Assembly: GCA_902794395.1 (NCBI GenBank)
Contig: CADBHB010000005.1
Location: 1 to 64,000, forward strand
DNA: 64,000 bases
Origin: an uncultured Ruminococcus sp.
Lineage (GTDB): Bacteria > Bacillota > Clostridia > Oscillospirales > Acutalibacteraceae
Reading direction: 5' to 3'
Positions 41,380 through 50,701 of this stretch are shown here, piece after piece. A model generated the notes under the pieces. That model did not search any database. It was not told the DNA's origin and saw only the letters and a list, made by a program, of their open reading frames with translations. The number at the start of each line of letters is the position of its first letter. Position 1 is the first letter of the stretch. A program made the translations under genes and the position numbers.

Positions 41380-42783
41380 TTACTGAACAAAAAACTCGTA
41401 AAACGCGCGGTACGCCATATAGACGTCGGTTTTGGAGACGATCTCAAACGGCGCGTGCATACTGAGCACCGGCACGCCGAGGTCGATAACATCGACGTTC
41501 ATATTGGCGACGTATTTGGCTATGGTGCCGCCGCCGCCTAGGTCTACCCTGCCTAGCTCGCCGATCTGCCACTGGATGTCGTTTTTCTCGAGCAGGCTCC
41601 TTACCATGCCCATATACTCAGCGGACGCGTCGGAGGTGTCGTACTTGCCGCCGTGACCCGTGTATTTCGAGATTACCACGCCGCCGTTGATATAGCAGCT
41701 GTTTTTCGCCTCGAACGCGGAAGCGTAGGTGGGGTCGAAAGCCGCGTTGACGTCGGCGGAAAGGCAGGTGCTTTTGGACAGCGCGCGGTAGCCCTCTACC
41801 CCGTCCTGCTTTGCGAGGTCGTAGATGAAGTAGCGCAGGAAATCGCTTTGCATACCCGTGTTGCCGTCGCTGCCGATCTCCTCCTTGTCGGTCAGGTAGG
41901 TGACGCAGGTCTGCTCCACATCCTTGGCGTCGATAGCCGCCATAAGCGCGGGATAGGCGCACACCTTGTCGTCGTGACCGTAGGCGCCGATCATGCTGCT
42001 GTCAAAGCCGATGTCCTTAGCCTTGAAGGACGGCACCAGACACAGCTCGGCAGAGAGAAAGTCGCCCTCGGTGACGCCGTATTTTTCGTTGAGGATTGAC
42101 ATGACATTGAGTTTGACAAGCTCCTTTTCGTCATCCGCGTCGGGGTAAGGACGCGAGCCTACCAGCACATTGAGATCCTCTCCCGTGAACGCCTTTGCCA
42201 TGGGCTTTGTGACCTGCTCCTGCGCAAGATGCGGCAGCAGGTCGGTGACGCAGAAGCAGCTCTCGTTTTCCTCGTCGCCCCACTTCACCTCTACGCGGGT
42301 GCCGTCGAGCAGGACGATAACGCCGTGCAGGGTCAGCGGGATAGCAGTCCACTGGTATTTTTTGAGTCCGCCGTAGTAGTGGGTCTTGAAGAGCGCCAGG
42401 TTGTTGCTCTCATACAGCGGGTTGGGCTTTAAATCTATGCGGGGCGAGTCGATGTGGGCTATCGCCAGACGCGCGCCGTTTTTGACGCCGTCTTTTCCGA
42501 TAACCGCTAAGGCGACCGCCTTGTCGCGGTTAATGAGGTATACCTTATCCCCCGCCTTGTAGGAAGCTTCGGGATCAAAGGCGGTAAAGCCCGCCGCCTC
42601 GGCGGCTTCTACGGTGTAGCGCACAGCCTCGCGCTCTACGGGAGAGGCGTTGAGAAACTTCTTGTATCCCTCGCAGAAGCTGTCCGCCTGTTCTATCTCC
42701 TCGCGCGAGAGCGCTTTTGCGCCCTTTGGCTCGTTCATCAGTTTCTCGCGCAGCTGCGCGGTCTTGCTCTTTTCTTCACACAT
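41380..42783 (-). CDS. M18-family aminopeptidase
   Basis: A 467-residue di-zinc aminopeptidase. Metal and catalytic motifs: IAHIDSPRIDLKPNP, TDKEEIGSDGNTGMQS and VLSMHAPFE near the C terminus. M18 enzymes form dodecameric shells and remove N-terminal, often acidic, residues from peptides in the cytoplasm. There is no signal peptide. I start at ATG 42783 (AAAGGAACC upstream); an upstream in-frame start at 42816 adds 11 residues not typical of the family. The next upstream gene ends 73 bases away, so it may share that operon or be separate. Confidence 0.92.
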   Translation of the reverse strand: MCEEKSKTAQLREKLMNEPKGAKALSREEIEQADSFCEGYKKFLNASPVEREAVRYTVEAAEAAGFTAFDPEASYKAGDKVYLINRDKAVALAVIGKDGVKNGARLAIAHIDSPRIDLKPNPLYESNNLALFKTHYYGGLKKYQWTAIPLTLHGVIVLLDGTRVEVKWGDEENESCFCVTDLLPHLAQEQVTKPMAKAFTGEDLNVLVGSRPYPDADDEKELVKLNVMSILNEKYGVTEGDFLSAELCLVPSFKAKDIGFDSSMIGAYGHDDKVCAYPALMAAIDAKDVEQTCVTYLTDKEEIGSDGNTGMQSDFLRYFIYDLAKQDGVEGYRALSKSTCLSADVNAAFDPTYASAFEAKNSCYINGGVVISKYTGHGGKYDTSDASAEYMGMVRSLLEKNDIQWQIGELGRVDLGGGGTIAKYVANMNVDVIDLGVPVLSMHAPFEIVSKTDVYMAYRAFYEFFVQ

Positions 42784-42856
42784 TGTTATCGGTTCCTTTC
42801 TATGTAATTGTATCACTCATTTAATATGGTCAGTTTGCAAAGGCTTTGTCGGCAGC

Positions 42857-43504
42857 TCAGCCATAGAGCTTCTTATACATAGCCTTTGCGTTCTCCACCT
42901 TGCGCACGTAGTCGCGGGTTTCATCATAGGGGATGTTGTCCGTTATGAGAGTATGACCGTCCGAGCTTATGTTCGGGTCGTCAAGCCACTCGCGGACGCT
43001 GTTGGGACCCGCGTTGTAGGCGGCGACTGCACATTCCTCATCGCCGAAGGTATCGAGATGATCGCGCAGGATAAAGCAGCCGTAGTCGATATTCACGGCG
43101 GGATCAAAAAGATCGTCAACAGAGTATTTGCCGCTTTCGCCGCGGATATTCATATAGGTTTCAAAGGTGTCGCCCGTTATCTGCATCAAGCCGCAGGCGC
43201 CCGCCGAGGAGCCGGCGTCGGGATTGAAGCCGCTTTCGGTGCGGATGACAGCGTAGATCAGGTTGGGGTCGAGGTCGTAGTCCTTCGCCGCCTTATCGAC
43301 GTAATCGCTGTAGCTGAGCGGGTACTGCTGTGACTCCACCTTTTTCTTGATTTTTTCATGGAAGGAGGATGTGGTAAGCAAAGCCGCGCCGACCAGCACT
43401 GCCAGGATTATTCCCCATACCGCCGCGGTGATACCTTTTTTCTTTTTGCTTTTGGTGTTTTTTGTGCTTTTCTTTGAGTTCTTTTGCGCGTGGCGCTCTG
43501 CCAT
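42857..43504 (-). CDS. Membrane-anchored lytic transglycosylase (SLT domain)
   Basis: A 215-residue protein. A very Lys-rich cytoplasmic head (residues 1-24) precedes one membrane helix (about 25-46). The SLT/goose-lysozyme-like domain follows, with catalytic Glu in VIRTESGFNP, AGACGLMQIT, NIDYGCFILRDHL and AVAAYNAGPNSV. It cleaves peptidoglycan glycan strands to 1,6-anhydro products. Its start overlaps the coaE stop by one base, making it the last gene of the DUF951-prfA-Sua5-coaE-SLT operon. Confidence 0.93.
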   Translation of the reverse strand: MAERHAQKNSKKSTKNTKSKKKKGITAAVWGIILAVLVGAALLTTSSFHEKIKKKVESQQYPLSYSDYVDKAAKDYDLDPNLIYAVIRTESGFNPDAGSSAGACGLMQITGDTFETYMNIRGESGKYSVDDLFDPAVNIDYGCFILRDHLDTFGDEECAVAAYNAGPNSVREWLDDPNISSDGHTLITDNIPYDETRDYVRKVENAKAMYKKLYG

Positions 43505-44103
43505 TACCTCACCTCCGCCTTGATTTTTTCATACAGCATCACGGCGTTTTGCTTCAAAGCCTCAACGCTTTCGTTGTTTTCCAAAATATAGTCGGCGTTT
43601 TCGCGGAAAAAAGCTTCATTGAGCTGAGAGTTGATCCTCTCAAGCGCTTTTTGTCGGGAGATACCGTCCCTTTCCGTTATGCGCTCAAGCCTTATATCGA
43701 CGTCGGCGACCACCGACACCACACAGTCACAGATAACATCGGCGCCGGACTCAAAAAGCTGGGGCGCGTCGTAGACCACCGGTCCGCTCTGTCCGCGCAG
43801 ACGCTCAAAAAGAACAGCCGTCACAAAGGGATGAACCAGCTTTCCGAGCAGAGCGGTGTTTTCAGCGGATGAAAAAGCGCGGGCGGCAAGGACTTTGCGG
43901 TCGATCTCGCCGCTTTCGGTCAGCACCTCCGCCCCGAAACAGGCGGCGATGGTCTTTACACAGGGAGAACCCGATGCGTACAGCTCCGAAACCAGCTCGT
44001 CGGCGTTGATAACTGAGGCTCCTCTGCCGCGGAACACTTCGGAAACAGTGCTTTTGCCCGCGCCGCTTTGTCCTGTAAGACCGATAAGTTTATAGGTTTT
44101 CAA
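43504..44103 (-). CDS. coaE: Dephospho-CoA kinase
   Basis: A 199-residue P-loop kinase for the last step of CoA synthesis (phosphorylation of the ribose 3' hydroxyl). It has Walker A GLTGQSGAGKST, the lid and Asp in INADELVSELY, and VVYDAPQLFESG for the VxxxPLLFE-type motif (PQLFE here). The start is TTG 44103 with GAGGTGAT upstream, lying within the end of the Sua5 gene (14-base overlap). Confidence 0.95.
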   Translation of the reverse strand: MKTYKLIGLTGQSGAGKSTVSEVFRGRGASVINADELVSELYASGSPCVKTIAACFGAEVLTESGEIDRKVLAARAFSSAENTALLGKLVHPFVTAVLFERLRGQSGPVVYDAPQLFESGADVICDCVVSVVADVDIRLERITERDGISRQKALERINSQLNEAFFRENADYILENNESVEALKQNAVMLYEKIKAEVR

Positions 44104-45118
44104 GGTCGATCACCTCAAATCCCGCCGCGCGAATAAGGCGGTTGTATACGGCAAGTCCCACGCCCTCGGTGGAGGGCAGCCGTGAATAAACGGTTTGGAT
44201 GGTGCCGTTTTCATCTATTTTGCGCAGGCAGTCAAACAGGTGCCGCGCGTGAGTCAGGTAGTCTCCCCTTCTGCCCAGCGAAACTGTTTTGACAGAAAGC
44301 GACAGCAGGTCTTCGTCGCAGCACAGCGCGCAGACACCGTCGTCCGCGCGGGCGTTGACATAGGAAATATATGCGGTATCGTCACATTTAAGCAGGATGA
44401 CATTCGCCTTCGGCGCGTAGTGCTTGTATTTCATGCCAGGGCTGGCTGCGGTTTCGCCCTCGCGGAGCTGATGCAGCACAGCGTCGTCGACCTCTACCTC
44501 GCCGAGCACCTCGCGGAGCATTTCCACGGTGACGCCGCCGGGGCGCAGTACGCGCGGAACCTCAGAAGCAAGGGTTATGACTGTGCTTTCCACACCCACC
44601 TCGCTGGCGCCGCCGTCGAGCACCGCGTCTATCTTGCCGTCCATGTCGTTGAGAACGTGACGGGCGGTGGTGGGACTGGGCGAGCCGGAAAGGTTGGCGG
44701 AAGGCGCCGCCAAAGGCGTGTTTGCCGCGCGGATGACCGCCTGAGCCACGGGATGGCTAGGAAAGCGGACGGCTACCGTGTCAAGCCCCGCGGAGACCTC
44801 CGGCGGGATCACGTCGGTGCGCTTCATTATCATCGTCAGCGGTCCCGGCCAAAAGGCTTTCGCGAGCCTGCGCGCGCTTTCGGGCACTTCGCTTACAAGA
44901 TCAAAGCGGCGAATATCGTCAAAATCCGCGATGTGGACAATAAGAGGATTATCCATTGGTCTGCCCTTCGCTTTGAATATCTTGGCGACCGCTTCCCCGT
45001 TGAGGGCGTCTGCCGCCAAGCCGTAGACGGTTTCGGTGGGTATGCCTACCACGCCGCCGTTTTTCAGGAGTTGGGCGGCGACGGCGATTTGTGTTTCATC
45101 TAAAACAAGAGTTTTCAT
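44090..45118 (-). CDS. L-threonylcarbamoyladenylate synthase, Sua5 type
   Basis: A 342-residue enzyme that makes threonylcarbamoyl-AMP for the t6A37 modification of ANN-decoding tRNAs. The YrdC-like domain has GGVVGIPTETVYGLAADA, KGRPMDNPLIVHI, FWPGPLT and AAPSANLSGSPSPTTA. The linker with GMKYKHYAPKA and the C-terminal Sua5 domain make it the long form rather than TsaC. The ATG at 45118 overlaps the prfA stop (TGATG). Confidence 0.95.
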   Translation of the reverse strand: MKTLVLDETQIAVAAQLLKNGGVVGIPTETVYGLAADALNGEAVAKIFKAKGRPMDNPLIVHIADFDDIRRFDLVSEVPESARRLAKAFWPGPLTMIMKRTDVIPPEVSAGLDTVAVRFPSHPVAQAVIRAANTPLAAPSANLSGSPSPTTARHVLNDMDGKIDAVLDGGASEVGVESTVITLASEVPRVLRPGGVTVEMLREVLGEVEVDDAVLHQLREGETAASPGMKYKHYAPKANVILLKCDDTAYISYVNARADDGVCALCCDEDLLSLSVKTVSLGRRGDYLTHARHLFDCLRKIDENGTIQTVYSRLPSTEGVGLAVYNRLIRAAGFEVIDLENL

Positions 45119-46194
45119 CAATTATTTTCCATGCTCTCTTTGAGTTTTTCGGCGCGGTCGGCAGCGACCAGCGCGTCGATGACCTCGTCGAGGTTGCCGT
45201 TGAGTATGTCCTCAAGCTTGTAAAGGGTCAGCCCTATGCGGTGGTCGGTGAGCCTGCCCTGCGGGTAGTTGTAGGTGCGTATGCGCTCGCTGCGATCGCC
45301 GGTGCCCACCTGAGATTTTCTGTCGGCGGCGATCTCGCTTGCCTGAGCGTCCTGCTTTTCCTTTAGCAGGCGGCTTTTGAGCACCTTGAGCGCCTTGTCC
45401 TTGTTTTTGTACTGGCTGCGCTCGTCCTGACACTCTACCACGGTGCCCGTGGGGATATGCGTGATGCGGATAGCGGAGCTGGTTTTATTTATATGCTGAC
45501 CGCCCGCTCCGCTGGAACGGAAGGTGTCTATCTTGAGGTCGGCGGGGTTTATCTCGAGCTCCACGTCCTCAGCCTCGGGCAGCACCGCCACCGTAGTGGT
45601 GGAAGTATGGACGCGCCCCTGGCTTTCGGTCTCGGGCACGCGCTGGACGCGGTGCACGCCGCTTTCGTATTTAAAGCGGGAGTAGGCGCCCTCGCCGTTT
45701 ATCATAAAGGAGATCTCCTTATAGCCGCCCAGCTCGGTTTCGTTGGCGTTTATTATCTCTGTCTTATAGCCTCGGCGTTCGGCGTACATGGAGTACATGC
45801 GGTAGAGCACGGCTGAGAACAACGCGCTCTCCTCACCTCCGGCGCCGCCGCGTATCTCCACTATGACGTTGCGCTCGTCGTTGGGGTCTTTGGGAAGCAG
45901 CAGTATCTTGAGCTGTTCGCTCAGGGCTTCCACCTGCTCCTTAGCTTCGTCGAGCTCCATCTGGGCAAGCTCTTTTAATTCCGCGTCGGAATTATCATTG
46001 AGTATCTCCAGGCTGTCGCGCTCGCTTTGCAGGGCTTTTTTGTAGTCGCGGTAGGTCAGGACTATCTCCTCTATCGACTTGATCTCCTTCATAACCTTTT
46101 GGTACTCGTCGGGATCGGCGGCGACCGATGGCTCGTAAAGCCGCTGATTCAGTTCGCTGTAGCGTTTATCAAAAATTTCGATTCTGTCAAACAT
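45118..46194 (-). CDS. prfA: Peptide chain release factor 1
   Basis: The 358-residue class I release factor reads UAA and UAG. The catalytic GGQ lies in [18 protein letters not shown]. The codon-reading domain has [21 protein letters not shown], and the C terminus has [18 protein letters not shown], which matches RF1. GGAGA precedes the ATG. It overlaps DUF951 by 8 bases and Sua5 by one base. Confidence 0.97.
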   Translation of the reverse strand: MFDRIEIFDKRYSELNQRLYEPSVAADPDEYQKVMKEIKSIEEIVLTYRDYKKALQSERDSLEILNDNSDAELKELAQMELDEAKEQVEALSEQLKILLLPKDPNDERNVIVEIRGGAGGEESALFSAVLYRMYSMYAERRGYKTEIINANETELGGYKEISFMINGEGAYSRFKYESGVHRVQRVPETESQGRVHTSTTTVAVLPEAEDVELEINPADLKIDTFRSSGAGGQHINKTSSAIRITHIPTGTVVECQDERSQYKNKDKALKVLKSRLLKEKQDAQASEIAADRKSQVGTGDRSERIRTYNYPQGRLTDHRIGLTLYKLEDILNGNLDEVIDALVAADRAEKLKESMENN

Positions 46195-46381
46195 CGTTAT
46201 TCTCCGTTGCCAGTATGGTTTTGACGCCTTTTTCGGCTTTTTTGCGGGGCAGCAATATCTCGTGCCCGCAGGTCTCGCACTTGATTTTAAAATCCATGCC
46301 CACCCGCAGAACGGTAAAGACCCTGCCGCCGCAGGGATGAGGCTTTTTCATTTCGACTCTGTCGCCGACCCTGACGTCCAA
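46187..46381 (-). CDS. DUF951 family zinc-ribbon-like protein
   Basis: A 64-residue protein from TTG 46381, chosen because GGAGGTGG lies just upstream and the product then begins [19 protein letters not shown], the usual DUF951 N terminus. Three cysteines (KPHPCGG and [10 protein letters not shown]) could bind a metal. DUF951 proteins are widespread in Firmicutes and of unknown function. It leads the prfA operon; its stop overlaps prfA. Confidence 0.9.
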   Translation of the reverse strand: MDVRVGDRVEMKKPHPCGGRVFTVLRVGMDFKIKCETCGHEILLPRKKAEKGVKTILATENNDV

Positions 46382-46410
46382 AAAACCACCTCCGTATTTA
46401 TTCACGGTAT

Positions 46411-46439
46411 ATTATACTACAAGTTTCGTTAATTGGCAA
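46411..46439 (-). promoter_or_regulatory. Promoter of the DUF951-prfA operon
   Basis: On the minus strand: -35 TTGCCA, 17-bp spacer, -10 TATAAT. Confidence 0.8.
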
Positions 46440-46493
46440 GGGCTGTATGCAGAGCCGAGAGCGCGGAACGGCAGGCGGTCGATATTTCCGCGC

Positions 46494-46531
46494 AAAAAAG
46501 AGCGCCCTGCTTTTTGCAAAGCAGAACGCCC
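46494..46531 (-). terminator. Terminator of the carAB-dapF operon
   Basis: On the minus strand an 11-bp stem (GGGCGTTCTGC with GCAGGGCGCTC, three wobble pairs) is followed by six T. Confidence 0.7.
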
Positions 46532-46552
46532 GTTTTGAGTTATTTTGCCGGA

Positions 46553-49500
46553 TCAAACAACGATGTCGCCTTCAAAGACGGTTTCGGCGTTGCCTGTCAT
46601 GTAAACTGTTTCATCGGTGTAGTTGATGATGAGGTCGCCGCCGATGAGCTTGACCTTGATGTCCTTGCCCTTTTTGCAGAAGCAGTTTTCCACCGCCGCT
46701 ACAGCCGCGGCGCAGGCGCCGGTACCGCAAGCCCAGGTCTCACCCGAGCCGCGCTCCCATACGCGCATTTTTATGGTGTGGTCATCCAAAACGGTGACAA
46801 ATTCCGTGTTGACGCGCTCGGGGAACAGCGGATCGAACTCAAATGCGGGACCGACCTTGTCAATGTCGATGCGGTCGATGTCGTCGCGGAACACCACGCA
46901 GTGCGGGTTGCCCATTGACACGCAGGTGATGTTGTACTTCTCGTTGCCTATGGTAACCTCGCGGTCAACGACCTTGTCGCCGTCGAGCGCTACGGGAACA
47001 TCGGAGGGCTTGAGGATAGCCTTGCCCATATCCACGCGCAGGGTGGTTACCTCGCCGTTATTGGTGAACGCCTTCAGCTTTTTGATGCCGCTGAGGGTCT
47101 CGATGGTGATTTCGTCCTTCTCCTTGTAATCGACCATGCCGTGATCGTAGAGGAACTTGCCTACGCAGCGGATGCCGTTGCCGCACATCTTGCCCTCGGA
47201 GCCGTCACGGTTGTACATCTTCATCTTAGCGTCAGCGACCTTTGAGGGCGCCACCAGAATGACGCCGTCGCCGCCGATGCCGAAGTGACGGTCGGAAAGC
47301 CTTACAGCCAGAGCCTCGGGGTTGTTGATCCACTGATCGAAGGTTGAGAAGTAGATATAGTCGTTGCCTATGCCCTGCATCTTTGTAAAGCGCAGCTTTA
47401 TCTTGCTGTCGCGCATATTGTTGATGTCGACCAGCTCGGTGCTGTGCTGCGAATAGCGGCTCTTGAGGCAGTCCGCCAGCGCGTTGGCGGTATCGAGGGA
47501 GGTAAGACAGGGGATGTTGCGCTCAACTGTCTTGCGGCGGATCTTAACGGAGTCGCGCGACGGGATCCTGCCCTTTGCCGAGGTGGAGATAACGTACTGT
47601 ATCTTGCCGGACTCGATGAGGGTCAGGGTGTTGTTGCCGTGCTCGTTTTCATGTATCTTTTTCACGGCTACAGCGTCGATGCCGTACTTGTTGAGCACAG
47701 CCGCGGTGCCGTTGGTGGAGTAGATCTTGAAGCCGAGGTCGTAGTATTTTTTGGCGATCTCGCCGATCTCAGCCTTGTCGGAATCGCGGACGGTGATGAA
47801 CACGCCGCCCTTCTTCTTCATCTTGTAGCCCGCGGCGATAAGTCCCTTGTAAAGCGCCTCCTCAAGGGTGCTGGCGATGCCCAGCACCTCGCCGGTGGAC
47901 TTCATTTCGGGTCCGAGGTGGTTGTCGACGTTGATGAGCTTTTCAAAGCTGAACACAGGCACCTTTACGGCGATGTAGGGGCTCTTTTTGTACAAGCCGG
48001 TACCGTAGCCCATATCTCTGAGGTGCTCGCCGAGCATGGCGCGAGTAGCCAGATCGACCATGGGAACGCCCGTTACCTTGGAGATGTAAGGGATGGTACG
48101 CGAGGAACGCGGGTTGACCTCGATAACGTATAGCTCGTTTTCGTAGATGAGGTACTGGATGTTTACCAGACCCTTTGTCTGAAGCTCCAAAGCGAGGTTG
48201 CGGGAGCTTTCAACAATGATCTCGGTCATTTCGTCGGTGATGTTCCACGCGGGATATACCGCGATGGAATCGCCCGAGTGTACGCCGGCGCGCTCGATGT
48301 GCTCCATGATGCCGGGGATGAGTATATCCTCGCCGTCGCAGATGGCGTCTACCTCGATCTCGGTGCCCTGCAAGTATTTATCTATGAGGATGGGGTTTTC
48401 GATGTTCTGCGCAAGGATGATAGCCATGTACTCTTTGACGTCGTCCTCGTTGAAGGCGATTATCATATTCTGACCGCCGAGCACGTAGGAGGGACGCAGC
48501 AAAACGGGATAGCCGATGGTGTCGGCGACGCTGAGCGCTTCTTCCGTGGTCATTACGGTCACGCCGCGCGGGCGCTTGATATGGTATTTTTCAAGCAGCT
48601 CGTCAAAGCGCTCTCTGTCCTCAGCCATGTCGATGGCGTCGTAGGAGGTGCCGAGGATGTTTACGCCGTTGTCGCTCATAAATTTTGTGAGCTTGATGGC
48701 GGTCTGTCCGCCGAAGGCGACAACCACGCCGTAGGGCTTTTCGGTATTTATGATACCCATGACGTCCTCGTTGGTGAGGGGCTCGAAGTAGAGCCTGTCG
48801 GCGGTGTCAAAGTCGGTGGAAACGGTCTCGGGGTTATTGTTGACTATAACTACGTCGTAGCCCGCCTGCTTGAGCGCCCACACGCAGTGGACGGAGGCGT
48901 AGTCGAACTCGATGCCCTGACCGATGCGGATGGGACCCGAGCCGAATACTATGACGGTCTTTTTGTCGCTGTTGTTTTTCTCTATGAACTGCGCCGCCTC
49001 GTTCTCCTTGTCAAAGGTGGAGTAGAAGTAGGGCGTCTGCGCCTCAAACTCCGCCGCGCAGGTATCAACCATCTTATAGACGGGGCTGAGCGGGTTTTTG
49101 ATCTCCTGTCCGCTGAACTCGCGGATGGTCTTGTCGAGGAAGCCGAGCTTCTTGGCGCGGATGTACAGCTCGTCGGTAAGCTCGCTGTTCTTGAGCTCCT
49201 CGGTGGCGTCGATAAGATTGCGCAGCTTTTCGAGGAACCACTCGTCGATCATGGTGATCTCATGTATCTGCGCCACGCTGACGCCGCGCTTGAGGGCTTC
49301 GTAAACGCAGAAGATACGTCTGTCGTCGCAGACGCTGAGACGGTCTGTGACGGAGGCGTCGGACATCGCCTCGTACTCCTTGTCGTCGAGGGTGTTGTGG
49401 GAGATTTCGGCGCCGCGGACAGCCTTCATTATAGCCTGCTCAAAGGTGGGCGCGATAGCCATTACCTCGCCCGTCGCCTTCATCTGAGTGCCGAGGTTGC

Positions 49501-50608
49501 GCTTGGCGTATACGAATTTATCAAAGGGCCACTTGGGGAATTTTATAACGACATAGTCGATCGCTGGCTCAAAGCAGGCATAGGTGGTGCCTGTGACCGC
49601 GTTTTTGATTTCGTTGAGGGTGAAGCCGATGGCGATTTTTGCCGCCACCTTGGCGATGGGATAGCCTGTAGCCTTAGACGCCAGCGCGGAGGAACGCGAA
49701 ACACGGGGATTGACCTCGATGACCGCGTACTCGAAGGTCTCGGGATCGAGAGCGAACTGGCAGTTACAGCCGCCCTCTACTTTAAGAGCGGAGATGATGT
49801 TGAGCGCAGCGGTGCGCAGCATTTGATATTCCTTGTCGGAAAGGGTAACGCAGGGCGCGATAACTATGGAGTCGCCCGTGTGAACGCCGACAGGGTCAAA
49901 GTTTTCCATTGAGCAAATGGTGATAACGTTGCCCTCGCTGTCGCGCATTACCTCAAACTCGATCTCCTTCCAGCCGGAGATGCACTTCTCGACCAAAACC
50001 TGAGTGATGGGAGAAAGCTCCAGACCGTTAGAGGTGATCTCAATTAGCTCCTCCTCGTTGTTTACGATACCGCCGCCGGTGCCGCCGAGGGTGAAGGCGG
50101 GACGGATGATTACGGGATAACCGATCTCCTCGGCGAATTTGAGAGCCGAGGGAACGTCGTTGACGACGGTGGAGGGAATGACAGGCTCGCCGATCTCGAG
50201 CATGGTGTCCTTGAACATCTGTCTGTCCTCTGCCCTGTCGATGGTTTCGGGCTTCGCGCCCAGCAGCTTTACGCCGTATTCATCAAGGAAGCCCTCCTTG
50301 GCGAGCTGCATTGAAAGGGTAAGACCGGTCTGACCGCCGAGGGTGGACAGCAGACTGTCGGGACGCTCCTTGCGGATGATCCTTTTTACGGTCTCGAGCG
50401 TCAGCGGCTCGATGTACACCTTGTCCGCCATGGCGTTGTCTGTCATTATAGTCGCGGGGTTGGAATTGACGAGGATGACCTCAAGGCCCTCCTCCTTAAG
50501 AGCGCGGCACGCCTGGGTGCCCGCATAGTCGAACTCAGCCGCCTGTCCTATGACGATGGGACCCGAGCCGATAACCATTACGCGTTTAATGTCCTTTTTC
50601 AGTGGCAT
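46553..50608 (-). CDS. carB-dapF: Carbamoyl-phosphate synthase large subunit fused to diaminopimelate epimerase
   Basis: A single 1351-residue frame. Residues 1-1064 are a complete CarB: two ATP-grasp halves (GSGPIVIGQAAEFDYAGTQA and GSGPIRIGQGIEFDYASVHC) and a C-terminal methylglyoxal-synthase-like regulatory domain ending near SRYSQHSTELVDINN. Residues 1065-1351 are a complete DapF: LRFTKMQGIGNDYIYF, catalytic Cys1142 in KMCGNGIRC and Cys1294 in WACGTGACAA. CarB makes carbamoyl phosphate for pyrimidines and arginine with CarA; DapF turns LL- into meso-diaminopimelate for lysine and cell wall. There is no stop or obvious internal ribosome binding site at the junction (ATG 47416). The N-terminal ribosome binding site is AAGGA. 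The fusion is unusual. Confidence 0.94.
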   Translation of the reverse strand: MPLKKDIKRVMVIGSGPIVIGQAAEFDYAGTQACRALKEEGLEVILVNSNPATIMTDNAMADKVYIEPLTLETVKRIIRKERPDSLLSTLGGQTGLTLSMQLAKEGFLDEYGVKLLGAKPETIDRAEDRQMFKDTMLEIGEPVIPSTVVNDVPSALKFAEEIGYPVIIRPAFTLGGTGGGIVNNEEELIEITSNGLELSPITQVLVEKCISGWKEIEFEVMRDSEGNVITICSMENFDPVGVHTGDSIVIAPCVTLSDKEYQMLRTAALNIISALKVEGGCNCQFALDPETFEYAVIEVNPRVSRSSALASKATGYPIAKVAAKIAIGFTLNEIKNAVTGTTYACFEPAIDYVVIKFPKWPFDKFVYAKRNLGTQMKATGEVMAIAPTFEQAIMKAVRGAEISHNTLDDKEYEAMSDASVTDRLSVCDDRRIFCVYEALKRGVSVAQIHEITMIDEWFLEKLRNLIDATEELKNSELTDELYIRAKKLGFLDKTIREFSGQEIKNPLSPVYKMVDTCAAEFEAQTPYFYSTFDKENEAAQFIEKNNSDKKTVIVFGSGPIRIGQGIEFDYASVHCVWALKQAGYDVVIVNNNPETVSTDFDTADRLYFEPLTNEDVMGIINTEKPYGVVVAFGGQTAIKLTKFMSDNGVNILGTSYDAIDMAEDRERFDELLEKYHIKRPRGVTVMTTEEALSVADTIGYPVLLRPSYVLGGQNMIIAFNEDDVKEYMAIILAQNIENPILIDKYLQGTEIEVDAICDGEDILIPGIMEHIERAGVHSGDSIAVYPAWNITDEMTEIIVESSRNLALELQTKGLVNIQYLIYENELYVIEVNPRSSRTIPYISKVTGVPMVDLATRAMLGEHLRDMGYGTGLYKKSPYIAVKVPVFSFEKLINVDNHLGPEMKSTGEVLGIASTLEEALYKGLIAAGYKMKKKGGVFITVRDSDKAEIGEIAKKYYDLGFKIYSTNGTAAVLNKYGIDAVAVKKIHENEHGNNTLTLIESGKIQYVISTSAKGRIPSRDSVKIRRKTVERNIPCLTSLDTANALADCLKSRYSQHSTELVDINNMRDSKIKLRFTKMQGIGNDYIYFSTFDQWINNPEALAVRLSDRHFGIGGDGVILVAPSKVADAKMKMYNRDGSEGKMCGNGIRCVGKFLYDHGMVDYKEKDEITIETLSGIKKLKAFTNNGEVTTLRVDMGKAILKPSDVPVALDGDKVVDREVTIGNEKYNITCVSMGNPHCVVFRDDIDRIDIDKVGPAFEFDPLFPERVNTEFVTVLDDHTIKMRVWERGSGETWACGTGACAAAVAAVENCFCKKGKDIKVKLIGGDLIINYTDETVYMTGNAETVFEGDIVV

Positions 50609-50701
50609 ATTATCAATCCTTTTTTATTATAATAAAAACTAATAATCAATAGTTGTGGGTCGCCGCGCTCCTTAAGGGGACGCCGCGCATTAATTCAGCG
50701 T

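Noticed and set aside
48278..49912. 544-codon open frame antisense to carB
   Set aside because: Shadow of the long, codon-biased carB-dapF gene; composition is that of a reverse frame (runs of Val, Gly, Asp, Leu) and no domain is seen.
46553..50608. Two separate genes, carB and dapF, with a missed stop
   Set aside because: The frame is continuous through the junction and both halves keep intact motifs and lengths; a sequencing error remains possible and is listed as a refuting test.
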